Part shown: positions 1-7,580 of the stretch, piece by piece
How positions within the stretch are numbered: position 1 is the stretch's first letter
How the letters are laid out: each line of letters starts with the position of its first letter
Source of the DNA: JAQBDA01 sp041301185
Lineage (GTDB): Bacteria; Chloroflexota; Anaerolineae; Anaerolineales; UBA4823
Length of the DNA: 41,286 nt
Assembly: GCA_041301185.1 (NCBI GenBank)
Contig: JBFYSV010000262.1
Span: 1 to 41,286, forward strand
Direction: 5' to 3'
Program-made: the position numbers and the translations under genes
The notes under the pieces: model-generated
Databases searched by the model: none
Told to the model about the DNA's origin: nothing
Seen by the model: the letters and a program-made list of their open reading frames with translations, nothing else

Positions 1-1220
1 CGGGCTGCGCGAATGTCCGATCCATCCAAAGAGATACTCCCCTGGAGGGGATCATACAGGCGGAATATCAGGCGAGCCAGGGTTGTTTTGCCGCTGCCAG
101 TGCGTCCCAATAGTCCGAGAACAGCGCCGGGTGCAAGGCGGAAAGACAGGTCGCTCAAAACCTGTTCACTGCCATTGTAAGCAAACGATACGTCGTCGAA
201 GACCAGGGCTAATGGACCGGCTGGCAAGGAGGCGCCAATCCCATCCTGCACTACAGGCTGGAGATTACGCAACTCGGTCAGGCGCTCCACACAGGCTCCA
301 ATCGTCTGGAAGCTCTGCACCTCGCGGATCAGGGTCCAGATGGGTGTTTCGAGCAGGTTAGCATAGTGGATGAAGAGGTAGACGGTGCCGATGGTGATTG
401 TCCCGGCGGTAAATAGCAGGTATCCGCTGGTGATCGCCAGGATATTTCCCAGGGTGAGCAATGTGCCCATCGCCAGCTCGATGACCCAACTCCGGCGGCG
501 GGCGCTGCGGTCATGGCGCAATATTGAAGATTGGAAGCGATAAAGCTCACGCAGGCTGAAACCGACTGCTCCGCTGGAGCGGATATCCTCTGTGGCTGCC
601 AGCTGCTCCTCCACAAAGCCATACAGGTCGGCCTCAGCCTGGCGGCGCGCTTTCTGCTGCGGCACGGCGATGTCGCGCAGCCCGCTGAGCACCAGCAGCG
701 AAACCAGGGCAAACACCGAAAATGCCAGCCCAGCCCGCCAGTCCTCCCGGAAAAGGGCGAACAATATGCCAACCAGGAGCAACAGGTTGCCGACCAGGAT
801 AACGATAAATTGTGAGAAGAAGTTTGCCAGCTCGGCAACATCGCCGTCGATGCGCTCGATCAACTCGCCGGGGGTATGAGCGTTATGAAACTGCATATCC
901 AGGTGCAGGACGTGGCGCGCCAGGTCGGAGCGCAAGGCGTTGGTCGCATGCCAGGCTACCGTCTCGCTCAGATAGACCACACCGACCGCAAAAGCTTGCT
1001 GGAGCAGCGCAATCCCCAGGAAAGCCAACGCAGCGCCGACCAGCTGGGCAAGAGGCGCCCCTGCCAGAGCGGCATCAATAAAGCCGCGCATGATCTGCGG
1101 GTTGACAACCTGCAGGGCGATGCTGCTGAGCAGCAGGAGTGCCAGCGCCAAAAACCGGCCGCGTTGGGGGCGGATGTATTGGGATAAAAGATCCCAATAT
1201 GCGCGCAGGGGCAGGCTCAT
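1..1220 (-). CDS. ABC exporter, membrane domain fused to ATPase (3' part missing)
   Basis: This is a half-size ABC exporter of the type that pumps drugs, lipids or peptides outward. About 406 residues are visible. The first ~300 form a hydrophobic exporter-type membrane domain (motifs such as HNAHTPGELIERIDGDV between helices). The ATPase domain follows, with Walker A GRTGSGKTTLARL near base 100. The signature motif, Walker B and C-terminus lie beyond the left edge. I chose the ATG at 1220. It follows the stop of the upstream ABC-F gene by one base (TGAGATG), so the two are translationally coupled and probably share the attenuated leader upstream. Such exporters work as homo- or heterodimers, so a partner may lie outside the window. 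Substrate unknown; drug export is an inference from the ABC-F neighbour. Confidence 0.9.
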   Translation of the reverse strand, partial: MSLPLRAYWDLLSQYIRPQRGRFLALALLLLSSIALQVVNPQIMRGFIDAALAGAPLAQLVGAALAFLGIALLQQAFAVGVVYLSETVAWHATNALRSDLARHVLHLDMQFHNAHTPGELIERIDGDVAELANFFSQFIVILVGNLLLLVGILFALFREDWRAGLAFSVFALVSLLVLSGLRDIAVPQQKARRQAEADLYGFVEEQLAATEDIRSSGAVGFSLRELYRFQSSILRHDRSARRRSWVIELAMGTLLTLGNILAITSGYLLFTAGTITIGTVYLFIHYANLLETPIWTLIREVQSFQTIGACVERLTELRNLQPVVQDGIGASLPAGPLALVFDDVSFAYNGSEQVLSDLSFRLAPGAVLGLLGRTGSGKTTLARLIFRLYDPLQGSISLDGSDIRAA

Positions 1221-1221
1221 C

Positions 1222-3219
1222 TCAAGTTGCCAACCTTTCCCACTCTTCCATCAGCCCATCTAAAGCAGCCTGCGCCTGAGCAATTCTCTGACTAATCTCG
1301 TGCAAATGCTCGAAGGATTTGTGCCTGCCAGCGTTTTGCAGCTCACCGGTTAAGCCCTGCAGCGAGAATTCTTGCTTGCGAATGCGCTCTTCCAGGCGGT
1401 CCAGGGTTTCGACCTTGCGACGCGCCTCGGTAGAATCCTGGCGCACCAGTGGCTTGCGGGGTAACAACGTTTGCTGAGTAGGAGCTGTTTTTCCATTTGC
1501 GCGCTGCAAGACATACTGGCGGTAGCCGCCTCGAAAGATGGTCAGCCTGGCCTGATTCACATCCCAGATTTGGGTCGCCAGGCGGTCGATCAGGTAGCGG
1601 TCGTGTGAAACCAGCAAGATGGTACCACTGTTACTATGGCGATAGTCTTCCAGCACATCCTGCAGGGCTTCCCGGGAGGGGATATCCAGGTGATTGGTTG
1701 GCTCATCCAGCACCAGGAAGTTCGCCCCATCTAAAGCCAGGATTGCCAGCGCCAAACGGGCTCGCTCCCCCCCGCTCAGCGCACCGACTGGCTTGAAAAC
1801 ATCCTCGCCCTGGAACAGGTATTGAGCCAGCAGGTTGCGCGCCTCTCCTTGGCGCATTCCCTTGTGGCGGAGCAGCTCATCTAATACACTGAGGTTGTCC
1901 TCCAGGCTATCGTGAGCCTGTGCGAAGTAGCCGATCTTGAGGCTGGCGCCCAACTGGATTGCGCCACCTAGCGGCTCCAATTGCCCCTGGATGGTCTTCA
2001 AAAAACTGGTTTTACCAGCGCCGTTGGGTCCGATCAAGGCGACGCATTCTCCGCGGCGCAATTCCAGGGTATGGATGCTGAAAAGGGGCGTATCCGGATA
2101 GCCCACGGTCAGATCGCTGGCGCGCAGGACAATATTGCCGCTGTTGTGGGCAGCACCCAGGCGGGGACGGATGCGCGCCGGGTGTGGGTTGCCAGAGCTG
2201 ATGGCATTTACCTTGCGGATCGCCTCGACCACATCCAGAGGGCGGACGCTCAATTCCATCTCAGCCCATTTCTTGCCGTTGCGCAGAGCCATGACGCCGT
2301 AGGTGTCGATTACCGCCAGGTCACGGCTCAGACGGCGCAGCAGACCCAGCGCCCTGGCATGGGTGCTGGCTCGCACCCAGTTGCGCTGGACGAAATCCAC
2401 CTCTTTCAGCAAGCGAGCTTTCTCCTCTGCAACTACCCGCTCGTAGTACTCCCAGCGCTCCTGCCGCTGAAGCAGGTAAGCGCTGTAGTTGCCGTGATAG
2501 ACCTCGATGCCGGTGCAGCTCATTTCCCAGATGGTGTTCACCGTATTATCCAAGAAATAACGGTCATGGCTGATGATTAACAGCGCCCCACCCCAATCTG
2601 CCAGGGTGCGTTCCAGCCAGTCCACAGCTTCAAGATCCAGGTGGTTGGTGGGTTCATCGAGCATCAGCAGGTCGGGCTTTTCTAACAGGAGGCGAGCCAG
2701 CAGTGCTCGCGTCTTCTGCCCACCGCTGAGGTGATTGAGGGGTAAATGCCAGGCGCTGCGGCCCAGCCCTAAACCGTCCAGGGTTTGCTGAATGCGCAAT
2801 TCGAAGTCATAGCCACCAGAAAGCTCGAACTCCTGCTGCAAGCTGCCATATTCTTGGAGCAGCTCCTCGCTATAACCGCCGGCAGACATGGATAGCTCCA
2901 TCTCGTGCAGGCGTTCTTGCAGGTGCTGCAAACCGGCGAATACGTAGAGCATTTCTTCGTAGACGGTATTCTCCCGGTCGGCAAAAGCCTGGATGGCTTC
3001 CTGATGCAGGTACGCCAGCCGCCGCCCGCGAGCCAGGTGCACTTTCCCCAGGGTGGGTTGTAGGCTGCCAGCCAGGGCAAGCAGCAACGTCGTTTTGCCG
3101 ATTCCATTCGGCCCGATCAGGCCGATTTTGCTATCATTGGCTACGAAGATATTGATGCCTCGAAAGAGGTCAAAATCACCAAACGATATGCTCAGGTTTT
3201 CAGACGATAAGATCGACAT
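1222..3219 (-). CDS. ABC-F family ATPase (ribosome-associated, antibiotic-resistance type)
   Basis: A soluble protein with two ABC ATPase domains in one chain and no membrane segment, the hallmark of ABC-F proteins, which bind the ribosomal E site. Domain 1 has Walker A GPNGIGKTTL (about residues 36-45), signature LSGGQ and LDEPTNHLD. Domain 2 has GPNGAGKTSF, signature LSGGE and LDEPTNHLD. A charged linker of ~100 residues separates them, and a C-terminal tail (from ~590) looks coiled-coil. The ATG at 3219 is preferred over an in-frame ATG at 3231 because GGAG sits 7 bases before it and the upstream ATG would overlap that site. Length (665 aa) is normal for the family. The leader encodes a short peptide and an attenuator, the arrangement known for drug-inducible ABC-F genes in Firmicutes. 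That supports ribosome protection over a housekeeping role, but the drug is unknown. Confidence 0.92.
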   Translation of the reverse strand: MSILSSENLSISFGDFDLFRGINIFVANDSKIGLIGPNGIGKTTLLLALAGSLQPTLGKVHLARGRRLAYLHQEAIQAFADRENTVYEEMLYVFAGLQHLQERLHEMELSMSAGGYSEELLQEYGSLQQEFELSGGYDFELRIQQTLDGLGLGRSAWHLPLNHLSGGQKTRALLARLLLEKPDLLMLDEPTNHLDLEAVDWLERTLADWGGALLIISHDRYFLDNTVNTIWEMSCTGIEVYHGNYSAYLLQRQERWEYYERVVAEEKARLLKEVDFVQRNWVRASTHARALGLLRRLSRDLAVIDTYGVMALRNGKKWAEMELSVRPLDVVEAIRKVNAISSGNPHPARIRPRLGAAHNSGNIVLRASDLTVGYPDTPLFSIHTLELRRGECVALIGPNGAGKTSFLKTIQGQLEPLGGAIQLGASLKIGYFAQAHDSLEDNLSVLDELLRHKGMRQGEARNLLAQYLFQGEDVFKPVGALSGGERARLALAILALDGANFLVLDEPTNHLDIPSREALQDVLEDYRHSNSGTILLVSHDRYLIDRLATQIWDVNQARLTIFRGGYRQYVLQRANGKTAPTQQTLLPRKPLVRQDSTEARRKVETLDRLEERIRKQEFSLQGLTGELQNAGRHKSFEHLHEISQRIAQAQAALDGLMEEWERLAT

Positions 3220-3286
3220 GGTACACTCCAAATTCTTTTAAACAAGCCGGCGAATACTCATTGCCGGAACAAAACTGATCCAGCGC

Positions 3287-3338
3287 GCCCGTGGCTTATG
3301 GAGGTGTACTCTCTCAGGGAAATAGAAAGGCCACGGGC
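3287..3338 (-). promoter_or_regulatory. Alternative stem of the ABC-F attenuator (3' arm re-pairing)
   Basis: The 3' arm of the terminator (3329-3338) is also perfectly complementary over nine bases (GCCCGUGGC with GCCACGGGC) to a segment at 3287-3295, between the terminator and the ABC-F start. This pairing excludes the terminator hairpin. It may stabilise read-through RNA or control access to the ABC-F start. The complementarity is seen directly; the role is inferred. Confidence 0.55.
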
Positions 3339-3355
3339 TGGAATGCGCCGTGGCC
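3329..3355 (-). terminator. Rho-independent attenuator upstream of the ABC-F gene
   Basis: On the minus strand, an 8-bp GC-rich stem (GGCCACGG with CCGUGGCC, 11-base loop) is followed at once by UUUCUAUUU. It lies between the leader peptide gene and the ABC-F start, with ~110 bases of untranslated RNA after it, so it is placed to stop transcription before the ABC-F gene. Confidence 0.75.
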
Positions 3356-3396
3356 GAAAAGATTGCGTATAGATTGCAAATCAGCAGGCGCACTCC
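3340..3396 (-). promoter_or_regulatory. Candidate antiterminator stem linking leader peptide gene and attenuator
   Basis: The last codons of the leader peptide gene (3387-3396, RNA GGAGUGCGCC) can pair over ten contiguous bases, one of them G-U, with GGCGCAUUCC at 3340-3349. The latter overlaps the 5' arm and loop of the terminator. A ribosome reaching the leader stop would cover 3387-3396 and let the terminator form. A ribosome stalled earlier would leave it free and favour read-through. Pairing is read from the sequence; the switch is inferred. Confidence 0.6.
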
Positions 3397-3479
3397 GACA
3401 AGGCAAATACAACCTCTCCGCCGAGGGCAGCGAGTAGGAGAATGCCGAAGGAATGTGTCCAAATCATGCTGAAATTCAT
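3381..3479 (-). CDS. Leader peptide (32 aa) upstream of the ABC-F gene
   Basis: This short reading frame starts ~19 bases after the predicted transcription start and stops 25 bases before the terminator. It encodes 32 residues, hydrophobic in the middle (FGILLLAALGG) and ending in SECAC. A second ATG at 3467 would give 28 residues and has AAGGA 11 bases upstream. The first ATG has AAAAGG directly against it, so the second start may be the real one. Position, size and overlap of its 3' end with an antiterminator pairing fit a regulatory leader peptide. I do not recognise the peptide. It could also be chance, but the agreement with promoter and terminator argues against that. Confidence 0.6.
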   Translation of the reverse strand: MNFSMIWTHSFGILLLAALGGEVVFALSECAC

Positions 3480-3504
3480 CCTTTTCTATAACTTGCGTAG
3501 AGCG

Positions 3505-3534
3505 AGTGTATCACAATTTTCGCTGGAATGTCAA
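3505..3534 (-). promoter_or_regulatory. Sigma70-type promoter for the ABC-F leader
   Basis: A perfect -35 box TTGACA (3529-3534) is followed after 18 bases by TACACT (3505-3510). Transcription would start near 3498, giving a ~280-base leader before the ABC-F ATG at 3219. Confidence 0.65.
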
Positions 3535-3762
3535 GAAAATTGTGGAAGCGTATGAATACCCTCGAGTCACTCTCAATCGATAAGCTGGAGGCTAGCGGGC
3601 GAACCCTGGCAATGTCGCTGATGATCCTGAGGCGTGAGGTTAGTTACTGATTAATCTAGCTAAAACGGGGGAAACGCAGCAGAGAAAAGTATAATTAGGG
3701 ATGATTGTTGTGTAGGTAAGGCTGCTCAACTCGGCTGGTGTTTCTTTAAGGAGATTGTAAAA

Positions 3763-4398
3763 ATGTATGTGCAAGATTGCATGACGATAACTCCCCTGAC
3801 AGTGAGGCCTGAGAGTGATCCGATGGCTGCGCTGATGGTTCTCAAGTACCATGGTTTCCGGCATTTGCCTGTTCTGGATAATGACGCCAACCTGGTTGGG
3901 ATCGTAGATCGTGACGACCTGGAGAAATTCCTGTCAACAGCCGGATCACCTACTGTTCTCAAGCGGCAACACCGGGTGGAGCAGGTTATGACCCGTAATG
4001 TGGTGACGGTGACACCTTCCTGTCCTCTGGAAGATGCGGCACTCTTGATGGTTGAGAATAAGATCGGCAGCTTACCGGTGATGGATGGCGGGCAGCTGGT
4101 GGGTATTATCACAAAGACAGACATATTCAAGCAGTTTGCGGCGGTGCTGGGGGGCGGGACAAACTCGTTCAGGCTGACGGTGCAGGTTGCCGATACCCCT
4201 GGGCAGCTTGCCCAGCTCTCTAGCAGGATTGCAAATGTAAATGGAAATATCTCCTCCCTGGTTGCTTACCCGGCAGATCGGACAGGCCGCCAAAATCTCA
4301 CGTTGCGGGTGCAAGGCATTGACCGGCAGACAGTCCTGGCGGCTATCTTGGACCAGCCTGAGCTTGAAGTGCTTGACGCATGGGGGTGTGCGGAATAG
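3763..4398 (+). CDS. AcuB-like CBS-CBS-ACT domain protein
   Basis: A cytoplasmic sensor-type protein of 211 residues. Two CBS domains (about residues 1-57 and 73-127, each opening with an M-T motif and containing HLPVLD or SLPVMD and GI(V/I) strands) form a nucleotide-binding pair. An ACT-like domain follows (about 136-205, FRLTVQVADTPGQLAQ). The order matches AcuB of the acetoin/acetyl-CoA synthetase regulatory system in Bacillus, but no acuA or acuC is nearby, so the partner is unknown. AAGGAG (3748-3753) lies 9 bases before the ATG. A TATAAT hexamer sits at 3690-3695 without a convincing -35 box. The gene diverges from the ABC-F unit, and the ~230-base spacer (3535-3762) shows nothing else clear. 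Confidence 0.85.
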   Translation: MYVQDCMTITPLTVRPESDPMAALMVLKYHGFRHLPVLDNDANLVGIVDRDDLEKFLSTAGSPTVLKRQHRVEQVMTRNVVTVTPSCPLEDAALLMVENKIGSLPVMDGGQLVGIITKTDIFKQFAAVLGGGTNSFRLTVQVADTPGQLAQLSSRIANVNGNISSLVAYPADRTGRQNLTLRVQGIDRQTVLAAILDQPELEVLDAWGCAE

Positions 4399-4422
4399 CC
4401 TGCTCAAGGGATAGCAGGGGGG

Positions 4423-4641
4423 GTGATGACTGGGTGCTCAGTGGTTGGAGCAGGAAAGGTTTGCCTGGTGATCCTGGCGGTGGTGGGCGTTGCGCCTTGT
4501 TTGCCAGACCGGGAAGACGCACAGGCAGAGATTGGTCAGTTGCGCCAGCTTGCGGCAAAGGGGGAAATGGATGATCTGGCAGATGCCCTGGATCGGAGCA
4601 TGGTAGCGATACATGCGGGTGAGTTCATCACAGAAGGCTAA
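4423..4641 (+). CDS. Possible small protein (72 aa) with one hydrophobic helix
   Basis: A short frame begins 24 bases after the AcuB-like stop and is in the same frame as it. A GTG at 4420 directly precedes the ATG, and a G-rich stretch (AGGGGGG) before it could serve as ribosome-binding site. The product has a hydrophobic N-terminal segment (CLVILAVVGVAPC) and a charged, probably helical tail rich in Asp, Glu and Ala. The cysteine after the hydrophobic stretch resembles but does not match a good lipobox. It ends 10 bases before the convergent mrpG stop. I do not recognise a family. It may be a real small membrane or lipoprotein, or an open frame by chance. Confidence 0.4.
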   Translation: MMTGCSVVGAGKVCLVILAVVGVAPCLPDREDAQAEIGQLRQLAAKGEMDDLADALDRSMVAIHAGEFITEG

Positions 4642-4651
4642 TTACAATGGC

Positions 4652-4987
4652 TTATTTCTTCTTGGGCAAGTGCTTACGCAGCTCGTCTGGGTAATTTGAC
4701 TTCATGGGGATGCCTGTGCGGTAAGCTGCCGAGGCAATGGCGTGCGAGACAGCCGGCGCCGAGAGTAGGAGCAGGGCAATCAGCACCAGCCCCTTCCCCA
4801 GGCTGAGCGGCGTGAGGGATATCCCCGCAACCAGCAACAGCACTGCACCAAAAACGCTGACTTTCCCGGTTGCATGCAAACGGGTATAGACATCCGGGAG
4901 TCTAAGCATGCCCAGAATGCCTAAGATTGAAAACAGGGTTCCAGCGATCAAAGCGATCAGGCCGATAATTTGTAACAGCATTTCCAT
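4652..4987 (-). CDS. mrpG: Mrp antiporter subunit G
   Basis: Small membrane subunit (111 aa) of the multi-subunit Mrp-type Na+(K+)/H+ antiporter. Three hydrophobic helices carry the MnhG pattern (LGMLRLPDVYTRLHATGK between helices 1 and 2). The C-terminus is charged and cytoplasmic (ends KHLPKKK). Its ATG overlaps the mrpF stop by one base (TGATG), so it is translated with it. It is the last gene of the operon and converges on the gene or frame ending at 4641. I see no clear terminator in the 10-base gap. Confidence 0.93.
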   Translation of the reverse strand: MEMLLQIIGLIALIAGTLFSILGILGMLRLPDVYTRLHATGKVSVFGAVLLLVAGISLTPLSLGKGLVLIALLLLSAPAVSHAIASAAYRTGIPMKSNYPDELRKHLPKKK

Positions 4988-5262
4988 CAGAACATCCTCT
5001 GGTCGGCAATATATTTAGCCATTGCGATCGTTGAAATAGCGCTCAAGGCTGTCAACCCAATTGCAACGTCAAAGTAAATGCTGTTACCCTCAATAATAGC
5101 GATCAAGATCAGGATAATCAGCACCAGGGTCGAGGTAATATCCAGCCCAATCAAGCGGTCGATGATGTTCTCGCCCCTCCACACCCGCCAGACGCAAACC
5201 AATAGCATGCCTACATGGATAATCAATACCGCCCAGATGACAAAATTCAACAGATTCAGCAT
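4987..5262 (-). CDS. mrpF: Mrp antiporter subunit F
   Basis: MnhF-type membrane subunit, 91 aa, three helices. It has the family-typical short loop with WRGENIIDRLIGLDITST between helices 1 and 2. I place the start at ATG 5262 (MLNLLNFVIW), five bases after the mrpE stop. The frame stays open 90 bases further upstream, but that extension lies inside mrpE and does not look like an MnhF N-terminus. MrpF and MrpG are needed to assemble the full complex in characterised systems. Confidence 0.92.
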   Translation of the reverse strand: MLNLLNFVIWAVLIIHVGMLLVCVWRVWRGENIIDRLIGLDITSTLVLIILILIAIIEGNSIYFDVAIGLTALSAISTIAMAKYIADQRMF

Positions 5263-5267
5263 CGTAA

Positions 5268-5759
5268 TTACTCGAAAATCTTGCTCAATAGTTCCTGGCG
5301 TAACTCTTGCGCTTCGGCCACGTATTGGGCTGAATTGCTTGCATCCAGGCAATGGACGAATAGCAAGCCCTGATCATCCATCTCGACCACCAGCTCGCCG
5401 GGGGTGAGGGTCAAGGCATGGGCGCTGAGTGCGGTCCCTAGCTCGCTCTGGCAGCCTGTATCAATCATCACAATGCCGGGATCGATCGGCAAACGGGGAT
5501 TGAGAATGATCCTGCCCACCTGGATGCCGCTCTTTACCAGGTCCAGCATCAGGATCCCCAGATAGCGTAAGAGTGACCAGAACGCCAGGGGTAGTCTTTG
5601 CCAGGCAATGGTCAATTGGCGAGGCCGGATAAGCAAGCTGATCGCTATGCCGATCAGAAAAGCAGCCACCAAGTTGGATGGCTCCAGGTTGGCAGTTAAT
5701 GCCAAGTAAATCACTGCAATCAGTAACGTCATTTGGATGGCTGAATTTCTGGACTGCAT
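5268..5759 (-). CDS. mrpE: Mrp antiporter subunit E
   Basis: MnhE family subunit, 163 aa. Two or three N-terminal membrane helices (about residues 8-80) precede a cytoplasmic C-terminal domain with the family pattern GTALSAHALTLTPGELVVE. The start ATG at 5759 follows the mrpD stop after one base (TGAGATG). In characterised complexes MrpE is peripheral to the ion paths and supports assembly or stability. Confidence 0.93.
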   Translation of the reverse strand: MQSRNSAIQMTLLIAVIYLALTANLEPSNLVAAFLIGIAISLLIRPRQLTIAWQRLPLAFWSLLRYLGILMLDLVKSGIQVGRIILNPRLPIDPGIVMIDTGCQSELGTALSAHALTLTPGELVVEMDDQGLLFVHCLDASNSAQYVAEAQELRQELLSKIFE

Positions 5760-5760
5760 C

Positions 5761-7251
5761 TCAACCTCCCAACACAGCCTGAATATAAAAAGCCGGGTTA
5801 TCCAACCAGCTCACGATGTGCTGAGACAGGTTCACCAAGGGTTCAGCCCATACACCTAAAATTAGGCAAAGGGTGATCAGCAGAGCAGGGATGATCAATC
5901 GATCGCCACCGGTTTTGGTTTTCGCGCTACCGGCTGGTTCTTCCCACCAGATCTTCATGAAGCCGCGCATCGTGTACACCAGAGTGAGCAGGCTTGCAAC
6001 TCCAATCAGTGCCATCGAAAAATATGCCTGCGCCTCTAACCCGCTGGTGAAAAACACAAATTTGCTGATGAATCCGTTGGTTGGGGGAATACCTGCCAGG
6101 GAGATGCCTCCCAAAAAGAACAATACTCCTGCCGCAGGGCTGGCTTTACCCACTCCTACCAGAACCTGGAAAGCCGCGCTCTTCACCGCCGCCCGGCTAG
6201 CCATACCACCGGCGAGCATCAACATGGCAGACTTAATCAGGCTGTGATTGAATGTGAAAATCAACGCAGCAGCCAGGGAAAGAGGCGTGCCCCAGCCAAT
6301 ACCGGTCAGGATGAAGCCAATCTGCGCTAACGTGGAGTATGCCAACATCCGCTTCGCATTGTGGGTGCCTATCGCACCAAAACCACCCAGGATCACGCCG
6401 ATACAGCCCATGACGACCAATGCCTGCCGGATTTCAGGGGCTTGATCTAAGAACAGCAGGCTGGTCATGCGGATGAAGCCGTACACACCGAGCTTTACAA
6501 CCACTGAGGAAAGGAGAGCAGACAGAGGCGTGGTCGCTGCTGTGTGAAAATCTGGTTGCCAGAAATGAAACGGCACTACAGCACTCTTGATCATGAAGAA
6601 GACTAATAACAGCACCATTGCCAATCCGGTAAGCGGCAAGTCTGGCTTAGCGCTGATTTGGCGGGAAAGGTCGGCCATATTGAGCGTGCCGTAGGTGGCA
6701 TACAGTGCCCCACACGAAAGCAGCAGTAACATGGAAGCGAGCAAGCTGATGTAGAAATATTTATAGGCAGCTTCCACTCCAAAACGATCATCAGAGATGG
6801 CGGTTAAAACCGCTCCTGAGATCACCATCAGCTCGGCGAATACGAACATATTGAATAGATCACCGGTCAGGAGTGCCCCGGTCAGACCTGTGGCAAGCAT
6901 CAGGAGGAGGGGATAAAATCCCGGGAAGCGCACGCATTTATCCTGGCAGCCGGTGGCGTATAAAATCCCGGCAGCCAGGACGATCTGGCTCATCAGTACC
7001 ATGAAAGCCGAGAGGTAATCACCGATCAGGGTGATCCCGGCCGGGGCAGGCCAACCACCTACCTGGAAAACAACCGGGCGATTGGTCAGCGAGACGGTCA
7101 TCAGCAAAGCAAGGCTGGTTGCAAGGGCGCTCAAAATTACCAGGGCAGTGACCACGATTTGCAGGCGGCGCAGCTTGCGGAACAGCAAACCCAGCACTGC
7201 TCCGAGCATCGGCAGCAAAATCGGTAAGGTGACCAGCCAGCTACTGTTCAA
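5761..7251 (-). CDS. mrpD: Mrp antiporter subunit D (NuoM/N-like)
   Basis: Membrane subunit of 496 aa related to the proton-pumping subunits NuoL/M/N of complex I, with about 14 helices. Family-typical segments include ELMVISGAVLTA (Glu in helix 5), the KSAVVPFHFWQPD loop with its conserved Lys, and HSLIKSAMLMLAGG. The start is a TTG at 7251: AAAGGA lies 8 bases upstream and the TTG overlaps the mrpC stop by four bases (TTGA). No ATG is available near it. It forms one of the two antiporter modules of the complex, together with MrpA. Confidence 0.95.
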   Translation of the reverse strand: MNSSWLVTLPILLPMLGAVLGLLFRKLRRLQIVVTALVILSALATSLALLMTVSLTNRPVVFQVGGWPAPAGITLIGDYLSAFMVLMSQIVLAAGILYATGCQDKCVRFPGFYPLLLMLATGLTGALLTGDLFNMFVFAELMVISGAVLTAISDDRFGVEAAYKYFYISLLASMLLLLSCGALYATYGTLNMADLSRQISAKPDLPLTGLAMVLLLVFFMIKSAVVPFHFWQPDFHTAATTPLSALLSSVVVKLGVYGFIRMTSLLFLDQAPEIRQALVVMGCIGVILGGFGAIGTHNAKRMLAYSTLAQIGFILTGIGWGTPLSLAAALIFTFNHSLIKSAMLMLAGGMASRAAVKSAAFQVLVGVGKASPAAGVLFFLGGISLAGIPPTNGFISKFVFFTSGLEAQAYFSMALIGVASLLTLVYTMRGFMKIWWEEPAGSAKTKTGGDRLIIPALLITLCLILGVWAEPLVNLSQHIVSWLDNPAFYIQAVLGG

Positions 7252-7580
7252 TGGGATAATCCTTTGATTTGGTCCGAGTCGCTGGTTTTATAGCGCACAG
7301 AGATGATATAGAGCATGCCCAATACAAATGAGAAACCACCCATGCTGATGACAATCGCAGTCAGTACCAGTGCCTGGGGCAAAGGGTCGCTGATTTGCCC
7401 GTTCAGCCCATCGTAAGCGGCAACTACTCCCTGGTAGGCGCCTGTCGTAAAGAGAAACAGATTAATGGCGTTGGTTAGGATGATCAATCCAATTGCCGAG
7501 CGAATCACATTGCGGCGGAGAAGCTGGAAGATACCAACCGCAAACATTGTGCCAATTGCCAGGGCAGAGAGCAGGTTCAT
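7248..7580 (-). CDS. mrpC: Mrp antiporter subunit C (NuoK-like)
   Basis: Three-helix subunit of 110 aa homologous to NuoK. It contains RSAIGLIILTNAINLFLF and DPLPQALVLTAIVISMG, the MnhC hallmark with the conserved Pro-Leu-Pro-Gln-Ala-Leu-Val-Leu-Thr-Ala-Ile-Val-Ile. ATG at 7580 overlaps the mrpAB stop by four bases (ATGA), as usual in this operon. It belongs to the ion-translocating core. Confidence 0.95.
   Translation of the reverse strand: MNLLSALAIGTMFAVGIFQLLRRNVIRSAIGLIILTNAINLFLFTTGAYQGVVAAYDGLNGQISDPLPQALVLTAIVISMGGFSFVLGMLYIISVRYKTSDSDQIKGLSH

Noticed and set aside
3238..3462. A 74-codon minus-strand frame upstream of the ABC-F gene.
   Set aside because: It is in a different frame from the 32-codon leader, runs through the terminator hairpin and has no domain-like composition. 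The shorter leader fits promoter and attenuator better.
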